Shown here in pieces: positions 1 to 11,300 of a stretch of DNA of 64,000 nt. The position numbers were made by a program, and so were the translations under genes. The first letter of the stretch is position 1; the number at the start of each line of letters is the position of its first letter. Source of the DNA: Pseudoalteromonas luteoviolacea S2607 (GTDB lineage Bacteria; Pseudomonadota; Gammaproteobacteria; Enterobacterales; Alteromonadaceae); NCBI RefSeq assembly GCF_001625575.1, contig NZ_AUXV01000019.1, forward strand, positions 1 through 64,000, given 5' to 3'. Below the pieces are notes generated by a model, which saw nothing but the letters and a program-made list of their open reading frames with translations, did no database searches and was not told the origin of the DNA.

Positions 1-1
1 T

Positions 2-199
2 TTTGATTTAGGTGGCCACTCTTTGTTATTAACTAGGTTGGTATCAAAAATACAGGAGCGATTCGCAATTGATACGCTGTCTGTTAAGGATCTTTTCGAG
101 TCTCAAACGATTAGTGATCAAGCTGTAGAAATAAGCTATCAGCAAAGCATGCAGGTTATACAAGAGCAAGCACACCAACTAGTTGAAGAGGAGTGGTAA
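2..199 (+). CDS. NRPS C-terminus (partial; carrier-protein domain)
   Basis: This is the last 65 codons of a nonribosomal peptide synthetase that begins left of the window. The visible part opens inside a peptidyl carrier domain at FDLGGHSLL, the 4'-phosphopantetheine attachment motif with its serine, and continues through the last helices of the domain (LSVKDLFESQTISDQ). The protein ends after the carrier domain with no thioesterase, so its chain must pass to another synthetase. The last residues (QLVEEEW) are acidic and aromatic, like the short linear docking tails that bind TubC-type N-terminal docking domains. The next NRPS gene has such a domain, so a hand-over from this protein to it is plausible but inferred. 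Reading frame and stop codon are clear. Confidence 0.93.
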   Translation, partial: FDLGGHSLLLTRLVSKIQERFAIDTLSVKDLFESQTISDQAVEISYQQSMQVIQEQAHQLVEEEW

Positions 200-242
200 T
201 AACGTTAAGTGTGCCCTGAACTCATCATAATTATTGTGTTGG

Positions 243-309
243 CTTAGTGTTGGTTTTAACACTAAGTTAGGAAAAGCCGCAGTATAAATAAGTATGCTGT
301 GGCTTTTTT
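243..309 (+). terminator. Tandem hairpins; rho-independent terminator after the upstream NRPS
   Basis: Two hairpins follow the NRPS stop. The first is a perfect 9-bp stem, CTTAGTGTT and AACACTAAG (243-266), with a 6-nt loop. The second has arms AAAGCCGCAG and CTGTGGCTTT (one G-U pair, 273-305 region) and runs into a T tract. The second is a standard intrinsic terminator. It suggests the upstream NRPS transcript ends here and that the gene at 1789 has its own promoter. Confidence 0.75.
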
Positions 310-441
310 AGTTTTGAGAGTGAGTTCTTCTCCTATACGCTTTAAATATGGTTTTATAACCTCAAAAATTCAGGTGCAAAAACTAAAGTTATTAGTGACT
401 TTTTATTTGTTAAGATAAGTTTTATGGTATTGATTTTGGAG

Positions 442-672
442 TCAAAAAATAAAGAGTAACCTCAATTTAGTATATTTATTATAATGTTTTTGAGTTCGTC
501 TAGGTAAAGCCATATAAAAACTATGCTTTTTGTGGTTTTTTTGTTCTAAATAAAGCTTGTAAATAGTAACGCCATCATAACTTTTTAGATTTTCCCTTCC
601 CTTTGATGCTCTATTTACTAGATATGATAGTTGTTGATTTAACTTTTCATCTCGTGATTTATTTTTGTTCAT
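442..672 (-). CDS. Doubtful small hypothetical ORF (76 aa)
   Basis: This minus-strand ORF would encode a basic, lysine- and tyrosine-rich 76-residue protein. I recognise no family. Bases upstream of its ATG show no convincing Shine-Dalgarno sequence, there is no partner gene on this strand, and the region is AT-rich, where chance ORFs of this length are less common but not rare. The absence of any other gene in the gap is the only reason to list it. It may well be spurious. Confidence 0.2.
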   Translation of the reverse strand: MNKNKSRDEKLNQQLSYLVNRASKGRENLKSYDGVTIYKLYLEQKNHKKHSFYMALPRRTQKHYNKYTKLRLLFIF

Positions 673-859
673 TGTAAGTTTACGTTGTCAGAAGGTTTTA
701 GTTATAAGTCGATCTTCTTATAAATCCATGTTTGATATACTTGTTTAGGTTGAAATTGGGTTTTTTTTGAGCCAATTGCTTAAAATTAATGGGTTTTAAT
801 TTTTTTATTATCCTTATTAATGTAATATTAAAGGAGTCTTAAGTTGTTATGTATAAATT

Positions 860-879
860 TATAATTGCATAACGTTATG
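860..879 (+). promoter_or_regulatory. Candidate -10 box with adjacent palindromic operator
   Basis: TATAAT at 860-865 is followed by the perfect palindrome CATAACGTTATG at 868-879. No good -35 hexamer is present at the usual spacing (CTTAAG at 838-843 is poor), so if real this would be an activator-dependent or weak promoter. It lies about 910 bp upstream of the NRPS start at 1789, on the correct strand. Assignment is by pattern only. Confidence 0.25.
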
Positions 880-978
880 ATGTATTTTTTTATTTTTTGA
901 ACTTTAGTTAGCGGAAAGGAAATTTCTCCTGCTAACTAGTTTTATGGTTAGACAAAGAATAAGTAGTTAAGGAAAGGC

Positions 979-1137
979 ATGAGATTCAAGAGTGGGCAAC
1001 AGACGCTCTCTAATGAAAAGGTTGTATCTAAACCGTATTCTGGATGTTACACATACCGGAAAATACCAGTAGATAATAAAAAGAAGAAAAACATGCTTTC
1101 TATATTATGGGGCAAGGAAGTATGCCTACATATATGA
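979..1137 (+). CDS. Possible short ORF (52 aa), lysine-rich, unknown
   Basis: An ATG at 979 preceded by AAGGA (969-973, spacer 5 nt) opens a 52-codon frame ending at TGA 1135-1137. The peptide has two cysteines and a run of four lysines near its middle and resembles no family I know. It overlaps the start of the next weak ORF in another frame. The good ribosome-binding site is the main argument for it; the lack of any recognisable feature is the main one against. It is not an MbtH-like protein, which would have been expected in an NRPS cluster. Confidence 0.25.
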   Translation: MRFKSGQQTLSNEKVVSKPYSGCYTYRKIPVDNKKKKNMLSILWGKEVCLHI

Positions 1138-1733
1138 ATTTTATATCATTTAAAGTCAATGCTTTATGTTTTATATGTCTTGTTTTCAGTGTGCTGGAAG
1201 GTTTACTTGTACAATCGGTAGTTGATGAATGCGAAAGTCTAGAAAAAGCGCGAACCTTAAGAGGTTGTTCTAATTCTTTGTCTAGTGTTTTAAAGTGCAG
1301 AGTATTGCTTCTAATTATTGAAAGTTATCAAAGTTTCTTGCTTACTTTTTCAAGGGCGTTTATAGCTATTCGAGCAATAAAAAACATATTAAATCGCGAC
1401 TATGCTAACCCCTTTGGTATTTCACTTAGTGCAACACGTCAAAAATTGGCTCACTTATATATTTTCTTATTTAAGTGCTTCACAGATGATTTAATCTTAT
1501 CTATAACTCGCTTTGCATCTATTATTCTAAATTTTTTTGAGTTTATCCTATTTAATATTCTATTAAGTTGGGTTTTTTTGTTGGTAGTTAAGATTAGAAA
1601 GCTTAAGCTCGATACTAGGGGTTTCTATCTTTTGTATAAAGGGGGTCTCAGTGTGCTACCTCCAATATATGCCCTGCGCAACAGGGGTTTTATGAGTTTT
1701 TTCCCACCAAATAGTATTGGGCTTTATAGTTAA
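1107..1733 (+). CDS. Doubtful hydrophobic hypothetical ORF (208 aa)
   Basis: A 208-codon frame runs through the right half of the gap. Its translation has several hydrophobic stretches (about residues 12-36, 65-85, 110-130 and 140-160), so it could be a membrane protein, but AT-rich non-coding DNA read in a T-rich frame gives the same look. The start at 1107 has only a weak ribosome-binding site, and AGGAAG lies before a second ATG at 1122. I see no domain, no signature motif and no partner. The length is unusual for chance in this AT-rich context, so it is recorded but not endorsed. Confidence 0.22.
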   Translation: MGQGSMPTYMNFISFKVNALCFICLVFSVLEGLLVQSVVDECESLEKARTLRGCSNSLSSVLKCRVLLLIIESYQSFLLTFSRAFIAIRAIKNILNRDYANPFGISLSATRQKLAHLYIFLFKCFTDDLILSITRFASIILNFFEFILFNILLSWVFLLVVKIRKLKLDTRGFYLLYKGGLSVLPPIYALRNRGFMSFFPPNSIGLYS

Positions 1734-1788
1734 CTGAGCGCCAAAGTGTCATTAAGATATAAGAAAAACATGAATAAAGGAGTGGTAA

Positions 1789-4700
1789 ATGACCACATTG
1801 ATGAAATTGTCAAAATCAGAATTAAAGAAGTTTTTGATTGACGCTAAATCACGGAAAATTAATTTTAGTGTTAAAGATGGCAGATTAACATCTAGTGCCC
1901 CTGAGGGAGCAATTAAACCTGAAGATAGGGAAGTGGTCAAAGGAAATAAGGATGCATTAATCGAATTACTTTCTACCTCGGGTCTTTCAAGAAAAATTGA
2001 GCCTAAGCCGAGGGGAGAGGATTTAGTCTTGTCTTCGGCACAGAATAGGCTTTGGTTTATAGATAAACTACAGGGCAGCACACCACAATATAATATCTCT
2101 GTTGCGTTGGAATATACGTCGAATCTAGATGTTGGGCTTCTTACCGATGTATTTACAACCATTATTAACCGTCATCAAGTACTCAGAACGGTATATCGAG
2201 ACCGCGGCAAAGATGCGTTGCAATATGTCATCCCCATGTCAGAGGTGAAGTTTGCGATTAATGTAGTGGATTTAACATCCGCTACGGGTGATATATCCGA
2301 CGAAAATGTACAAGAAGCGATTTCTGAAGAGGTTGTTCAGCCATTTAATTTGCAACAAGATCTGATGTTGAGGGTGAGTTGTTTCAAGATGGCGGAAGGT
2401 GATAATACTAAAGGAATACTCGTGTTGAGCATGCACCACATTGCCTCCGATGGGTGGTCTATGCAGCTTCTCATGAAGGAATTTTTCGGCCTTTATCGCG
2501 CTTATCAAGATGGCAAATCAGATCAGTTACCTCAATTGCGAGTGCAATATAGTGATTATGCTGATTGGCAACACAATATTTTAAAAACATCTGCAATAAG
2601 TCAGCAGTTAGAATTTTGGAAAGAAACTTTACATGACTTACCTGCTATACACAGTTTACCGCTGTGTTCAGACCGTCCACAGGTAAAAGAATATCAAGGC
2701 GCTAAAGTAGCAGGTCGCATAGAGGCAGGCACCACAGCTAAACTCATTGATCTAGCAAAACAACATCAATTGACTCCGTTTATGTTGGTGCACGGTGCGT
2801 TAGCATTGATACTCTCGCGTCATAGTAATGATGCCGATATCGTGATAGGTACGCCTTTAGCAAATAGGCTTCAGATGGAACTAGAGCCGCTGATAGGTTG
2901 CTTTGTAAACACACTGGTTCTTCGACTAGATACAAACAAAGAGACTATTAGCGATTATTTTGATCATGTAAAGGAGGTACATTTACAGGCGCAATCTAAT
3001 CAAGACGTGCCATTTGAACTATTAGTTGATGCGCTTAAAGCTCCGCGAAGTACAGCACACAGTCCTTTATTCCAAGTTATGTTAACGACAAATACTGACT
3101 TTGGAATTAACGACAATTCGTTACTTGATTTGGCAGCTACAAGCGGCATCGATATTAAGCCATTCGAAATAAACAGCACGCAAACGAAATTTGATTTAGA
3201 TATTGATATAAATATCAGTGAAGACGGTATTGCAATCAATTGGGTATACGATGTTAAGCTGTTCGAAGAGTCGTATATAAAGCGATTAAACAGACATTTA
3301 TGCAATGTGTTACTACAACTAAGTCATTATCTCACTCTAAATGACACATCGCCATCACAACTTCAGATGCTTTCAGAGCAAGAGCAAGAGCATCTTGTTA
3401 ATGGGCTAAATAATACCTTTGTTGATTTTTCTCCTTCTGTTTGTATTCATGAGCTCTTTGAGCGGCAAGTCGCTCGAACTCCCAATAGAATTGCAGTTTC
3501 ATATTCTGACGTTGAATTCACATTTACGCAGCTTAATGCTCGGGCTAATCAACTGGCACGCCACCTTAAAGAGAATTTGCAAGTGCAGCCAGGTTCATTG
3601 GTTGGTGTTTGCACAGAACGCTCCATTGGCATGGTCGTTGGTATGCTTGCTGTATTCAAAGCAGGCGCTGCTTACTTACCGCTGGAGCCTAGCTTACCAA
3701 AAGAACGCTTGAGCTATATGATCAGCGATTCAGAGACAAAGCTAATCCTAACTCACAAAAATATAGAATTTGTATCCGACAACTTTAATGGTCAAGTATT
3801 GTTTCTTGATGAGTTTGATGCACAACTTGCTGAAGGGGAAAGTGAGCTGTTCAATGATTACGCTGACGATGACATCCCATGCTCTGAAACTGGTATAAAA
3901 CCATCCGATCTTGCTTACGCATTCTATACTTCTGGGTCAACGGGTAGGCCAAAAGGTACGCTCAATAGTCACGCTGGCTTAGTTAATCGACTACATACAT
4001 TGCAGCATCAGTTTAACATGCAGCCTGAAGATAAAATCCTACAAAAAACACAAATGAGTTTTGATGTGTCATTAGGAGAGATCCTATGGCCATTGACATC
4101 GGGAGGCCAACTCGTTTTGGCCAAACCTGGCGGTCAAACTGATCCTAAATATCTGGCTGATCTAATAATTAGCCAAAATATTACGATCATTCATTTTGTT
4201 CCCTCAATGCTGCAGTTATTTTTGAATCATGCAGAAACAGCGCATATAAAGTCACTGCGTTTGTTGATGACCAGTGGTGAAGCGCTTAGTTACAAATTAC
4301 AACAACAAGCAATTGCAGCTTTTGAAGATGTCGATTTGGTGAATCAATACGGTCCAACAGAGACCGCGATCGAGGTATCTTATTGGTATTTCAATAAACT
4401 CAGGCAGGACAAACGAGTTCCGATAGGTTATCCATCAGCCAATATGGAACTTCACATAATGGATCATTATGGCAATTTGGTTCCTCAGGGCGTTGAGGGA
4501 GAGCTCTATATAGCAGGATGCCAAGTCGGCATGGGCTACTTGAAACAAGACGAGCTCACCGCAGATCGATTTGTCACACTAGATTTGATGGGCGTTAAGC
4601 GCAGGGCATATCGTACGGGAGACTTAGCGAGATGGTTAAGTGATGGAACCGTTGAGTTTTTGGGACGTCTAGACAATCAGGTTAAGCTCAGAGGAATGCG

Positions 4701-5319
4701 CATAGAGCTAGGCGAAATTGAAGCGAGATTAAGAAGCTTTGATGCCATCTCCGACGCTGTGGTCATTGTAAAGGAGAATTCAGACAATCAAACATTGTGC
4801 GCCTTTGTGGAAGTAAATCAATCTATTGACAATGAACTTGAGTTCATTAGCTCCTTGCGACAATCTCTTTCACGCACTTTACCTTCATACATGGTTCCTA
4901 ATGCCATTTCAGTTGTTGAGTCCTTTCCGTTATCAGCAAACGGTAAAGTGGATCGCTTAGCGTTGATGGCAAAACCGGTATCAAACAGAAAGCGCGTTGC
5001 AGCAAAAGATGATGTAGAACTTACCATTCTTGAGGTCTGGAGTAAGGAGCTTGGGCTTCAGCACAGTGAAATAAGTATTGACGATAATTTTTTTGAAGTG
5101 GGTGGAAACTCACTCAATACAATTTCTGTGTGTAAAGAAATCAATAATCGTCTCAATGCTTCTCTTCAAATCGCTGACTTATTCCAATACCCAAGTATTA
5201 GGCAGCTCAGTCAATTTGTAAAAAAAGCAACTCCCAAGAAAGTTGAGAAAAGAAATCTAAGCGGCGCGAAAAATAGAATCATGTTGGCTAGAAAAAAACT
5301 GAATAAGAATAACGTTTAA
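1789..5319 (+). CDS. Nonribosomal peptide synthetase, docking-C-A-PCP
   Basis: This is a single-module NRPS of 1176 residues. Residues ~5-60 form a TubC-type docking domain (FSVKDGRLTSSAPEGAIKPE). The condensation domain follows with an intact HHIASDG motif at 216-222. The adenylation domain (~555-1045) keeps its core motifs: YTSGSTGRPKG near 713, YGPTET, YRTGDL and NGKVDR. The carrier domain has GGNSL with its serine at 1108. The ten-residue A-domain code reads about D-V-G-H-M-S-Q-I-E-K, of the serine-like lineage but matching no code I know, so the substrate is unassigned. The C-terminus is basic (RKKLNKNNV), unlike the acidic tails of the other synthetases. AAGGAG six bases upstream fixes the start. 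The PKS-NRPS gene follows after 19 bp, so transfer from this PCP to its KS is likely (inference). Confidence 0.95.
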   Translation: MTTLMKLSKSELKKFLIDAKSRKINFSVKDGRLTSSAPEGAIKPEDREVVKGNKDALIELLSTSGLSRKIEPKPRGEDLVLSSAQNRLWFIDKLQGSTPQYNISVALEYTSNLDVGLLTDVFTTIINRHQVLRTVYRDRGKDALQYVIPMSEVKFAINVVDLTSATGDISDENVQEAISEEVVQPFNLQQDLMLRVSCFKMAEGDNTKGILVLSMHHIASDGWSMQLLMKEFFGLYRAYQDGKSDQLPQLRVQYSDYADWQHNILKTSAISQQLEFWKETLHDLPAIHSLPLCSDRPQVKEYQGAKVAGRIEAGTTAKLIDLAKQHQLTPFMLVHGALALILSRHSNDADIVIGTPLANRLQMELEPLIGCFVNTLVLRLDTNKETISDYFDHVKEVHLQAQSNQDVPFELLVDALKAPRSTAHSPLFQVMLTTNTDFGINDNSLLDLAATSGIDIKPFEINSTQTKFDLDIDINISEDGIAINWVYDVKLFEESYIKRLNRHLCNVLLQLSHYLTLNDTSPSQLQMLSEQEQEHLVNGLNNTFVDFSPSVCIHELFERQVARTPNRIAVSYSDVEFTFTQLNARANQLARHLKENLQVQPGSLVGVCTERSIGMVVGMLAVFKAGAAYLPLEPSLPKERLSYMISDSETKLILTHKNIEFVSDNFNGQVLFLDEFDAQLAEGESELFNDYADDDIPCSETGIKPSDLAYAFYTSGSTGRPKGTLNSHAGLVNRLHTLQHQFNMQPEDKILQKTQMSFDVSLGEILWPLTSGGQLVLAKPGGQTDPKYLADLIISQNITIIHFVPSMLQLFLNHAETAHIKSLRLLMTSGEALSYKLQQQAIAAFEDVDLVNQYGPTETAIEVSYWYFNKLRQDKRVPIGYPSANMELHIMDHYGNLVPQGVEGELYIAGCQVGMGYLKQDELTADRFVTLDLMGVKRRAYRTGDLARWLSDGTVEFLGRLDNQVKLRGMRIELGEIEARLRSFDAISDAVVIVKENSDNQTLCAFVEVNQSIDNELEFISSLRQSLSRTLPSYMVPNAISVVESFPLSANGKVDRLALMAKPVSNRKRVAAKDDVELTILEVWSKELGLQHSEISIDDNFFEVGGNSLNTISVCKEINNRLNASLQIADLFQYPSIRQLSQFVKKATPKKVEKRNLSGAKNRIMLARKKLNKNNV

Positions 5320-5338
5320 ATAGAAGTGGTACTCATAT

Positions 5339-8300
5339 ATGAAAGCTTATAATGGATTAGAAATTGCCGTCATAGGAATGGCTGGAAGGTTTCCTTCTGC
5401 ACAAAATACAGAACAATACTGGCGGTTGTTAAATGCAGGTGCAGAGGGCATTAGAGAGCTTGAAGAAAGTGAATTAGTTGAGCAGGGTTTAGACAAGAGC
5501 ATTATCTCTAGAGATAATTATGTAAAACGCTCAGGTTTTATTGACAGAAAAAAGTTTTTCGATGCGGAGTTGTTTGGTTACAGTGCGGGAGAGGCAAAGT
5601 ACATGGATCCGCAGTTTAGTGTGTTCCATGAGGTTGTTTGGGAAGCATTAGAAACAGCGGGTTATACGAGCGAAAAATACAACGGACAAATTGGCTTATA
5701 TGGCGGTGCGAGCAGTAACATGCGTTGGCTGCGTAAAGTAAATGAAAGTCTAAAAGGCGGCTCAATGGCTGATGGCTATGCACTTGCGAGTGTCAATGAG
5801 TCTGGGTATTTATGTTCTCGCGTTTCACATAAACTGAATCTAACTGGTCCTGCAATCTCTAACAATGCAACATGTGCTACTTCTCTCGTTAATATTCACT
5901 TAGCATGCCAAGGCTTAAACATCGGCGAATGTGACATTGCATTAGCTGGCGGGGTATACATTGGTGCATTAGCTAATCAAGGTTATTTATATCAAGAGGA
6001 TATGATTTTATCGCCTGACGGTGTGTGTCGTCCATTTGATGCGCTTGCGAAGGGCACCGTTCCGGGTGAAGGTTGTGGTGTATTAGTTCTTAAACGTTTA
6101 GATGACGCGCTAGAAGATAACGACAATATTCTTGCTATTATCAAAGGCTCCGCCATTAATAATGATGGGGAAAACAAGGTCGGCTTCACAGCCCCAAGTG
6201 TGGAAGGGCAAGCACAAGTAATTGGCGATGCACTTCAAAGAGCTGAAGTTGAACCTGAATCGATTAAGTACATAGAAACACACGGCACAGCGACAAAATT
6301 AGGGGACCCGATTGAAATCTCCGCATTAAAACAAGTCTTTGCTGATGTCAATGAAAGTAGTATTGCGCTCGGCTCGGTAAAATCGAATATAGGTCATGTG
6401 GGCGAAGCAGCTGGTGTTGCTGGCGCTATCAAAGCTATCTTAGCTATGCAGCATAATACACTACCAGCAAGCTTGAATTATACACATGCCAATCCACTAC
6501 TTAATATTGAAAATAGCCCGTTTTATGTAAATGGTGCTCGTAAAACTTGGACTGGTTCAGAAGAAGAACCTTTGCGTGCAGGTGTGAGTTCGTTTGGTTT
6601 AGGAGGCAGCAATGCCCACGTCATTTTCGAAGAACATCAAGAAAAGGCATATTCAGGTCCATCAAGACGCAAACATTTAATTTCATTATCTGCTAATACC
6701 GAATCGGCGCTATCAGGGATTGAAAACAACCTGCTCCAGTTTTTACGAACCAATGCCAATGCAAACCTAGCAGATATCGCTTATACACTGCATTTGGGTA
6801 GGAGAAATTTAAAAGTTAAGGCTAACTTTGTCGTTGAGAGTATCGAAGATCTAATGACTCAACTGGAAGGCAAAAGTAAGCATACTCGCACAGATCCTCT
6901 TACAATAAACAAGCTCTGCTTCTTATTTCCAGGACAAGGCGCCCAATATGTAAACATGGGTCGTGAGTTATTTGATAGTGAACAAGTATTTAAAGATGCG
7001 ATGCTTAGAGGTTTTACGCATTACGAAAATATCACTGGCGTTGCGTTAAATCATATACTCTATCCAGAGGACGACTATTCAGCCAGCGAGCTTGTAGCGA
7101 CTGAGTATGTTCAACCTATTCTTTTTATATTCGAATACGCGCTAGTCGAGCTATTGTCACATTGGGGGTGTATAGCAGATACTTACCTAGGGCATAGCTT
7201 GGGTGAATACGTGGCAGCCTGTGTTTCGGGTGTCTTGAGCTATGAAGATGCATTGGCCATTGTTACGAAACGCGGCCAATTAGTGGCGGGCATGCAGGAA
7301 GGTTCAATGCTTGCTGTTGCGACCAATGAAGAAACTTTACAAAGCTATTTAAGCGACGAGCTTTCTATTGCAGCAATAAATGGCTCTCAAAGAATAGTTG
7401 TTTCTGGTGACGTTGAGCTTATCGAGCAATTGCAAAGCACGCTACAAGCGAATGAAATTAGCTGTACTTTGCTGCACACTTCACATGCAATGCACTCATC
7501 TCATTTAAACCCAATGCTCGAAGAATTTGAAGAGTTTGTATCTGGTATTGAACTAAAGGCTCCTCTAACTCCGTACCTGTCTAATTTAACTGGTGATTGG
7601 ATTGACGGTGAGCAGGTACAGTCGCCAAGTTACTGGGTACAGCACCTTCGTCATGCTGTAAGGTTTAAAGACTGTGCTCAAACATTGTTAAGTAGCAAAG
7701 AGTATATTTTCCTAGAGGTGGGCCCTGGCAATTCATTGTGTCAGCTTATTGCACAAAACCATGACGGACATAGTGTTCCACCTACATGTATTGCGACTAC
7801 CGATGGCGCAAAAAGGCATCAAGCACATACAGAATTGGGCATGCTACTGAATGGCCTTTGTCAATTGCAACGCAACGGTTATGAAATTGACTGGAAGAAG
7901 TATTATGAAGGTGAAACACGTTGCAGAATTGCATTGCCTACATACCCGTTTGCAGAGACGTGTTATTACTCAGAAGAACTATCACGAATTAGTTCAAGCG
8001 CCACGCCAAGTGTCAGTGATACGGCTGATGAGCAGCCAAGTAATGTTGTGTCAGATATTACACAAAGTGACATCGCAATAAGCGACGAATTAGGTTTAAC
8101 AGAAGTTCAGAGCAAACTATTGGCGATATGGTCGAAGTATTTATCAAATGATACTCTAAAAGTAGACGACAACCTGTTGAACTTGGGAGTTGACTCGCTA
8201 ATGTCAATCCGAGTTATTACGGAGATAAGAGAAACATTTAAAGTAGAAATGTCGCTAGATACCATTTTCTCTCTAGTATCGGTGGAAGAGCAGGCAGAAG

Positions 8301-11300
8301 ATATCGAGAAGAAACTAAACGTAAGCTCTGATGAAATTGTGTTACCGACAATTTATGCGACGGGTAAGACGGAGTTATCTTCTTTATCCACATCTCAACA
8401 GCGTTTATGGATGATCTCTCAGTTAGAAGGTAAGCATTCAGCATATAACAATGCATTTAGTATTTTCATTAGAGACGTATGCATTGACTCACTTAGGAAA
8501 ACTTTAGCTGAAATCGTTAACAGACACACAATCTTAAGAACGCGTTACGTCAATGTGGATGGCAAACCTATCCAGCAAGTAACTGATAACTTAGATGTTG
8601 ATATAGTGACTCAAGATATTAGTCATTTGCCAGAACATGAGAAAATGGATGTCGCTCAAGCGCTTTACAACGAGTTCTTACTACAACCAATTCCTCTTGA
8701 AGAAGGCATGATGGTTAGGGCGTTCTTGATTAAATTTGGTGATCATCGAGATCTACTGACAGTGAGTCAGCATCATATTTGCTCAGATAACTGGACGGTC
8801 AATATCCTCATTCAAGAAATGAGTAAGATTTATCTATCCTACTTAAAAGGTGAAGAACATACTTTGCCGCCTTTACCAATACAGTATCTTGATTATGCAG
8901 ACTGGCAAGCCCGGTGGTTAGGGCAAAATGGTCTTGCCGATCAAATTAAGTTCTGGAAAGAGTACCTTGCAGGTGCACCAGAGGTTAATAATCTGCCGAC
9001 AGACTTTAAGCGACCAAAATACCAGAGCTACAGAGGCTCTCAATATATTAAAAACTTGGATAACCGAGTTCTTGGTGGCCTAAATCGACTAAGTCAGGAG
9101 CAGAGCACGACCTTGTATATGACTATGCAGGCAGCTTTCTCTACATTTATTGGTCGTTACAGTAATGAAGATGACGTCATAATCGGCTTCCAAGTTGCAA
9201 ATAGGTTGCAAAAAGAAGTTGAGCCACTTATTGGCTTCTTTGTCAATACGCTGGTATTACGCAGCGATCTATCTGGCGATCCATCGTTTGCAGAGTTTTT
9301 AACCAAAACCAAACAGAACTTACTTAAATGCTACTCTAATGCCCATTTACCATTTGAGACGCTTGTAGATGAATTGAATCCAGAGCGTAGTTTAAGTTAT
9401 GAGCCAATAGCACAAATACAATTGGTCTACATGGATCAAAGCCAAGAGGCGGGTGGTCGCAGAAGCGACTATGTAGATGAAGAACTGCAAACCTTCGAGA
9501 GTGTGTCACTGACGGCACCGTTTAGTAAATATGACCTAACACTATACTTCCGTGTGAAAGAAAATGGCATTGAGTGTGTTTGGGAATATGCAACTGATCT
9601 ATATAAAGAAGATACGATAAAGCGTATGGCAGATAACTTTGAATGCTTGTTATCAAGTATTATCAAAGAGCCTTCTCAAACTGTTAGAACATTACCTATG
9701 TTGTCGCAGCAAGAAAAGGTAACGCAATATTTAGATTGGCATGCACAAGATACAAACAGTCTTTCGAACAGTGTTTATCAGCAAGTGATTGCAAGTGAGC
9801 AGAGTGTTCAGCAAAGCGATGAAACAATGAGCTTTAGCTTATTCTACTTTGCGAGTGATGCTGGGGATAGTCGTGAGGGTAAATATGACCTATTGAAGCA
9901 AGGGGCCAAGTTTGCTGACCAAAATGGTTTCGAGGCAATTTGGACACCAGAGAGACACTTCGATGCATTTGGTGGCTTGTATCCTAATCCAGCCATTACC
10001 GCAGCCGCCATTGCGGGAATGACAGAGAGAGTAAAAATTCGCGCGGGAAGCTGTGTTTTACCTCTGCACAATCCGATCCGAGTAGCGGAAGATTGGTCTG
10101 TTATCGACAATATTTCAGGAGGTCGAATTGGACTTGGCTTTGCAGCTGGGTGGTCACCAAAAGACTTTACATTGGCACCTGGGCGTTACGATAAACGCCG
10201 AGAGGACCTACAAAAAGGGATAGCAACAGTCAAGGCACTATGGAAAGGTGATGTGTTAGAAATGCCTGTTGATGAAGGTAAAGTAGAAGAGATTAGTATC
10301 AGGCCCCTACCGGTCCAAGCAGAGATCCCTATTTGGACCACAACAGCAGGTCATGTTGATGCGTTTGTGCGAGCTGGTGAAGCAGGTCAAAATGTTTTAA
10401 CGCACTTATTAGGACAGTCTTTGGACGATCTTGCTGAGAAAATCGCAGCTTACCGTGAGGCTTGGCGCCGTTCGGGCCATAAAGGGTCAGGAACCGTGAC
10501 GCTTTTGGCACACACATTTATCTCAGATAACGAAGAAGTTATCTATGAGCATGTCAAAGAGCCATTCAAAAGATACTTAGTGATTTCAGCGGGTTCACCG
10601 CAAGCGATTGCTAGGCTTGTAGGTGAGTCGGCAGATACAGTCTTATCGGGCGATATAGAGCAATCTGATGAGTTAAATGCCATCACTGAACGCGCATTTA
10701 GGCGCTATTATCATTCAAATGCATTACTTGGCACTGTAGAGAAATGTACTCCTACAGTAGAGAGAATTGCAGCTGCCGGTGTAAGTGAAATCGCATGTCT
10801 AATTGACTTTGGAGTTGAGGAATCGCTTGTCCTCGAAAACTTAGAGAATCTAAATCAGCTAAAAGAAATATTCTCAGAATCGGTTAAGAGTCAGGCAGAG
10901 GAAATTCACGCACAGAGTGAAGCTGTATCAGAAACGCAGCTTTGTCTGCATCAACAGTTTGAAAGAACAGTTGAGCAATCTCCTGAGGCAATTGCATTAA
11001 AATTAAATGGCCAAGTTCTTACATATGGTCAATTAAATGATCGGGCTAATCGCTTAGCACACTACTTAACTGATCATCATGGGGTTTCTTCAGAACAAGT
11101 GGTTGCGATCTGTTTGGACCGCTCTTTCGAAATGTATGTTGCGATTTTAGCCATTTTGAAAGCAGGTGGTGCATACTTAGCGATTGATCCAGAAATTCCG
11201 CAACAACGTATGCAATTCATTCTTGATGAAGCGCAAGTGAGTGTAATTTTGACCCGCTCAGAGGATGCAGCAGCGATCAAGCTTGAGAGTGTAGCTACAC

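Larger units (their letters stand above)
310..1788. other. 1.5-kb AT-rich gap between NRPS genes, mostly non-coding
   Basis: This stretch separates two NRPS genes and is very AT-rich. It holds only weak ORFs, listed separately (442-672 minus, 979-1137 plus, 1107-1733 plus), none of which I recognise. There is no tRNA, insertion sequence or carrier-domain remnant. A TATAAT box at 860-865, with a perfect 12-bp palindrome (CATAACGTTATG, 868-879) two bases downstream, is the best candidate regulatory site. The ribosome-binding site AAGGAG at 1777-1782 belongs to the next NRPS. Confidence 0.6.
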
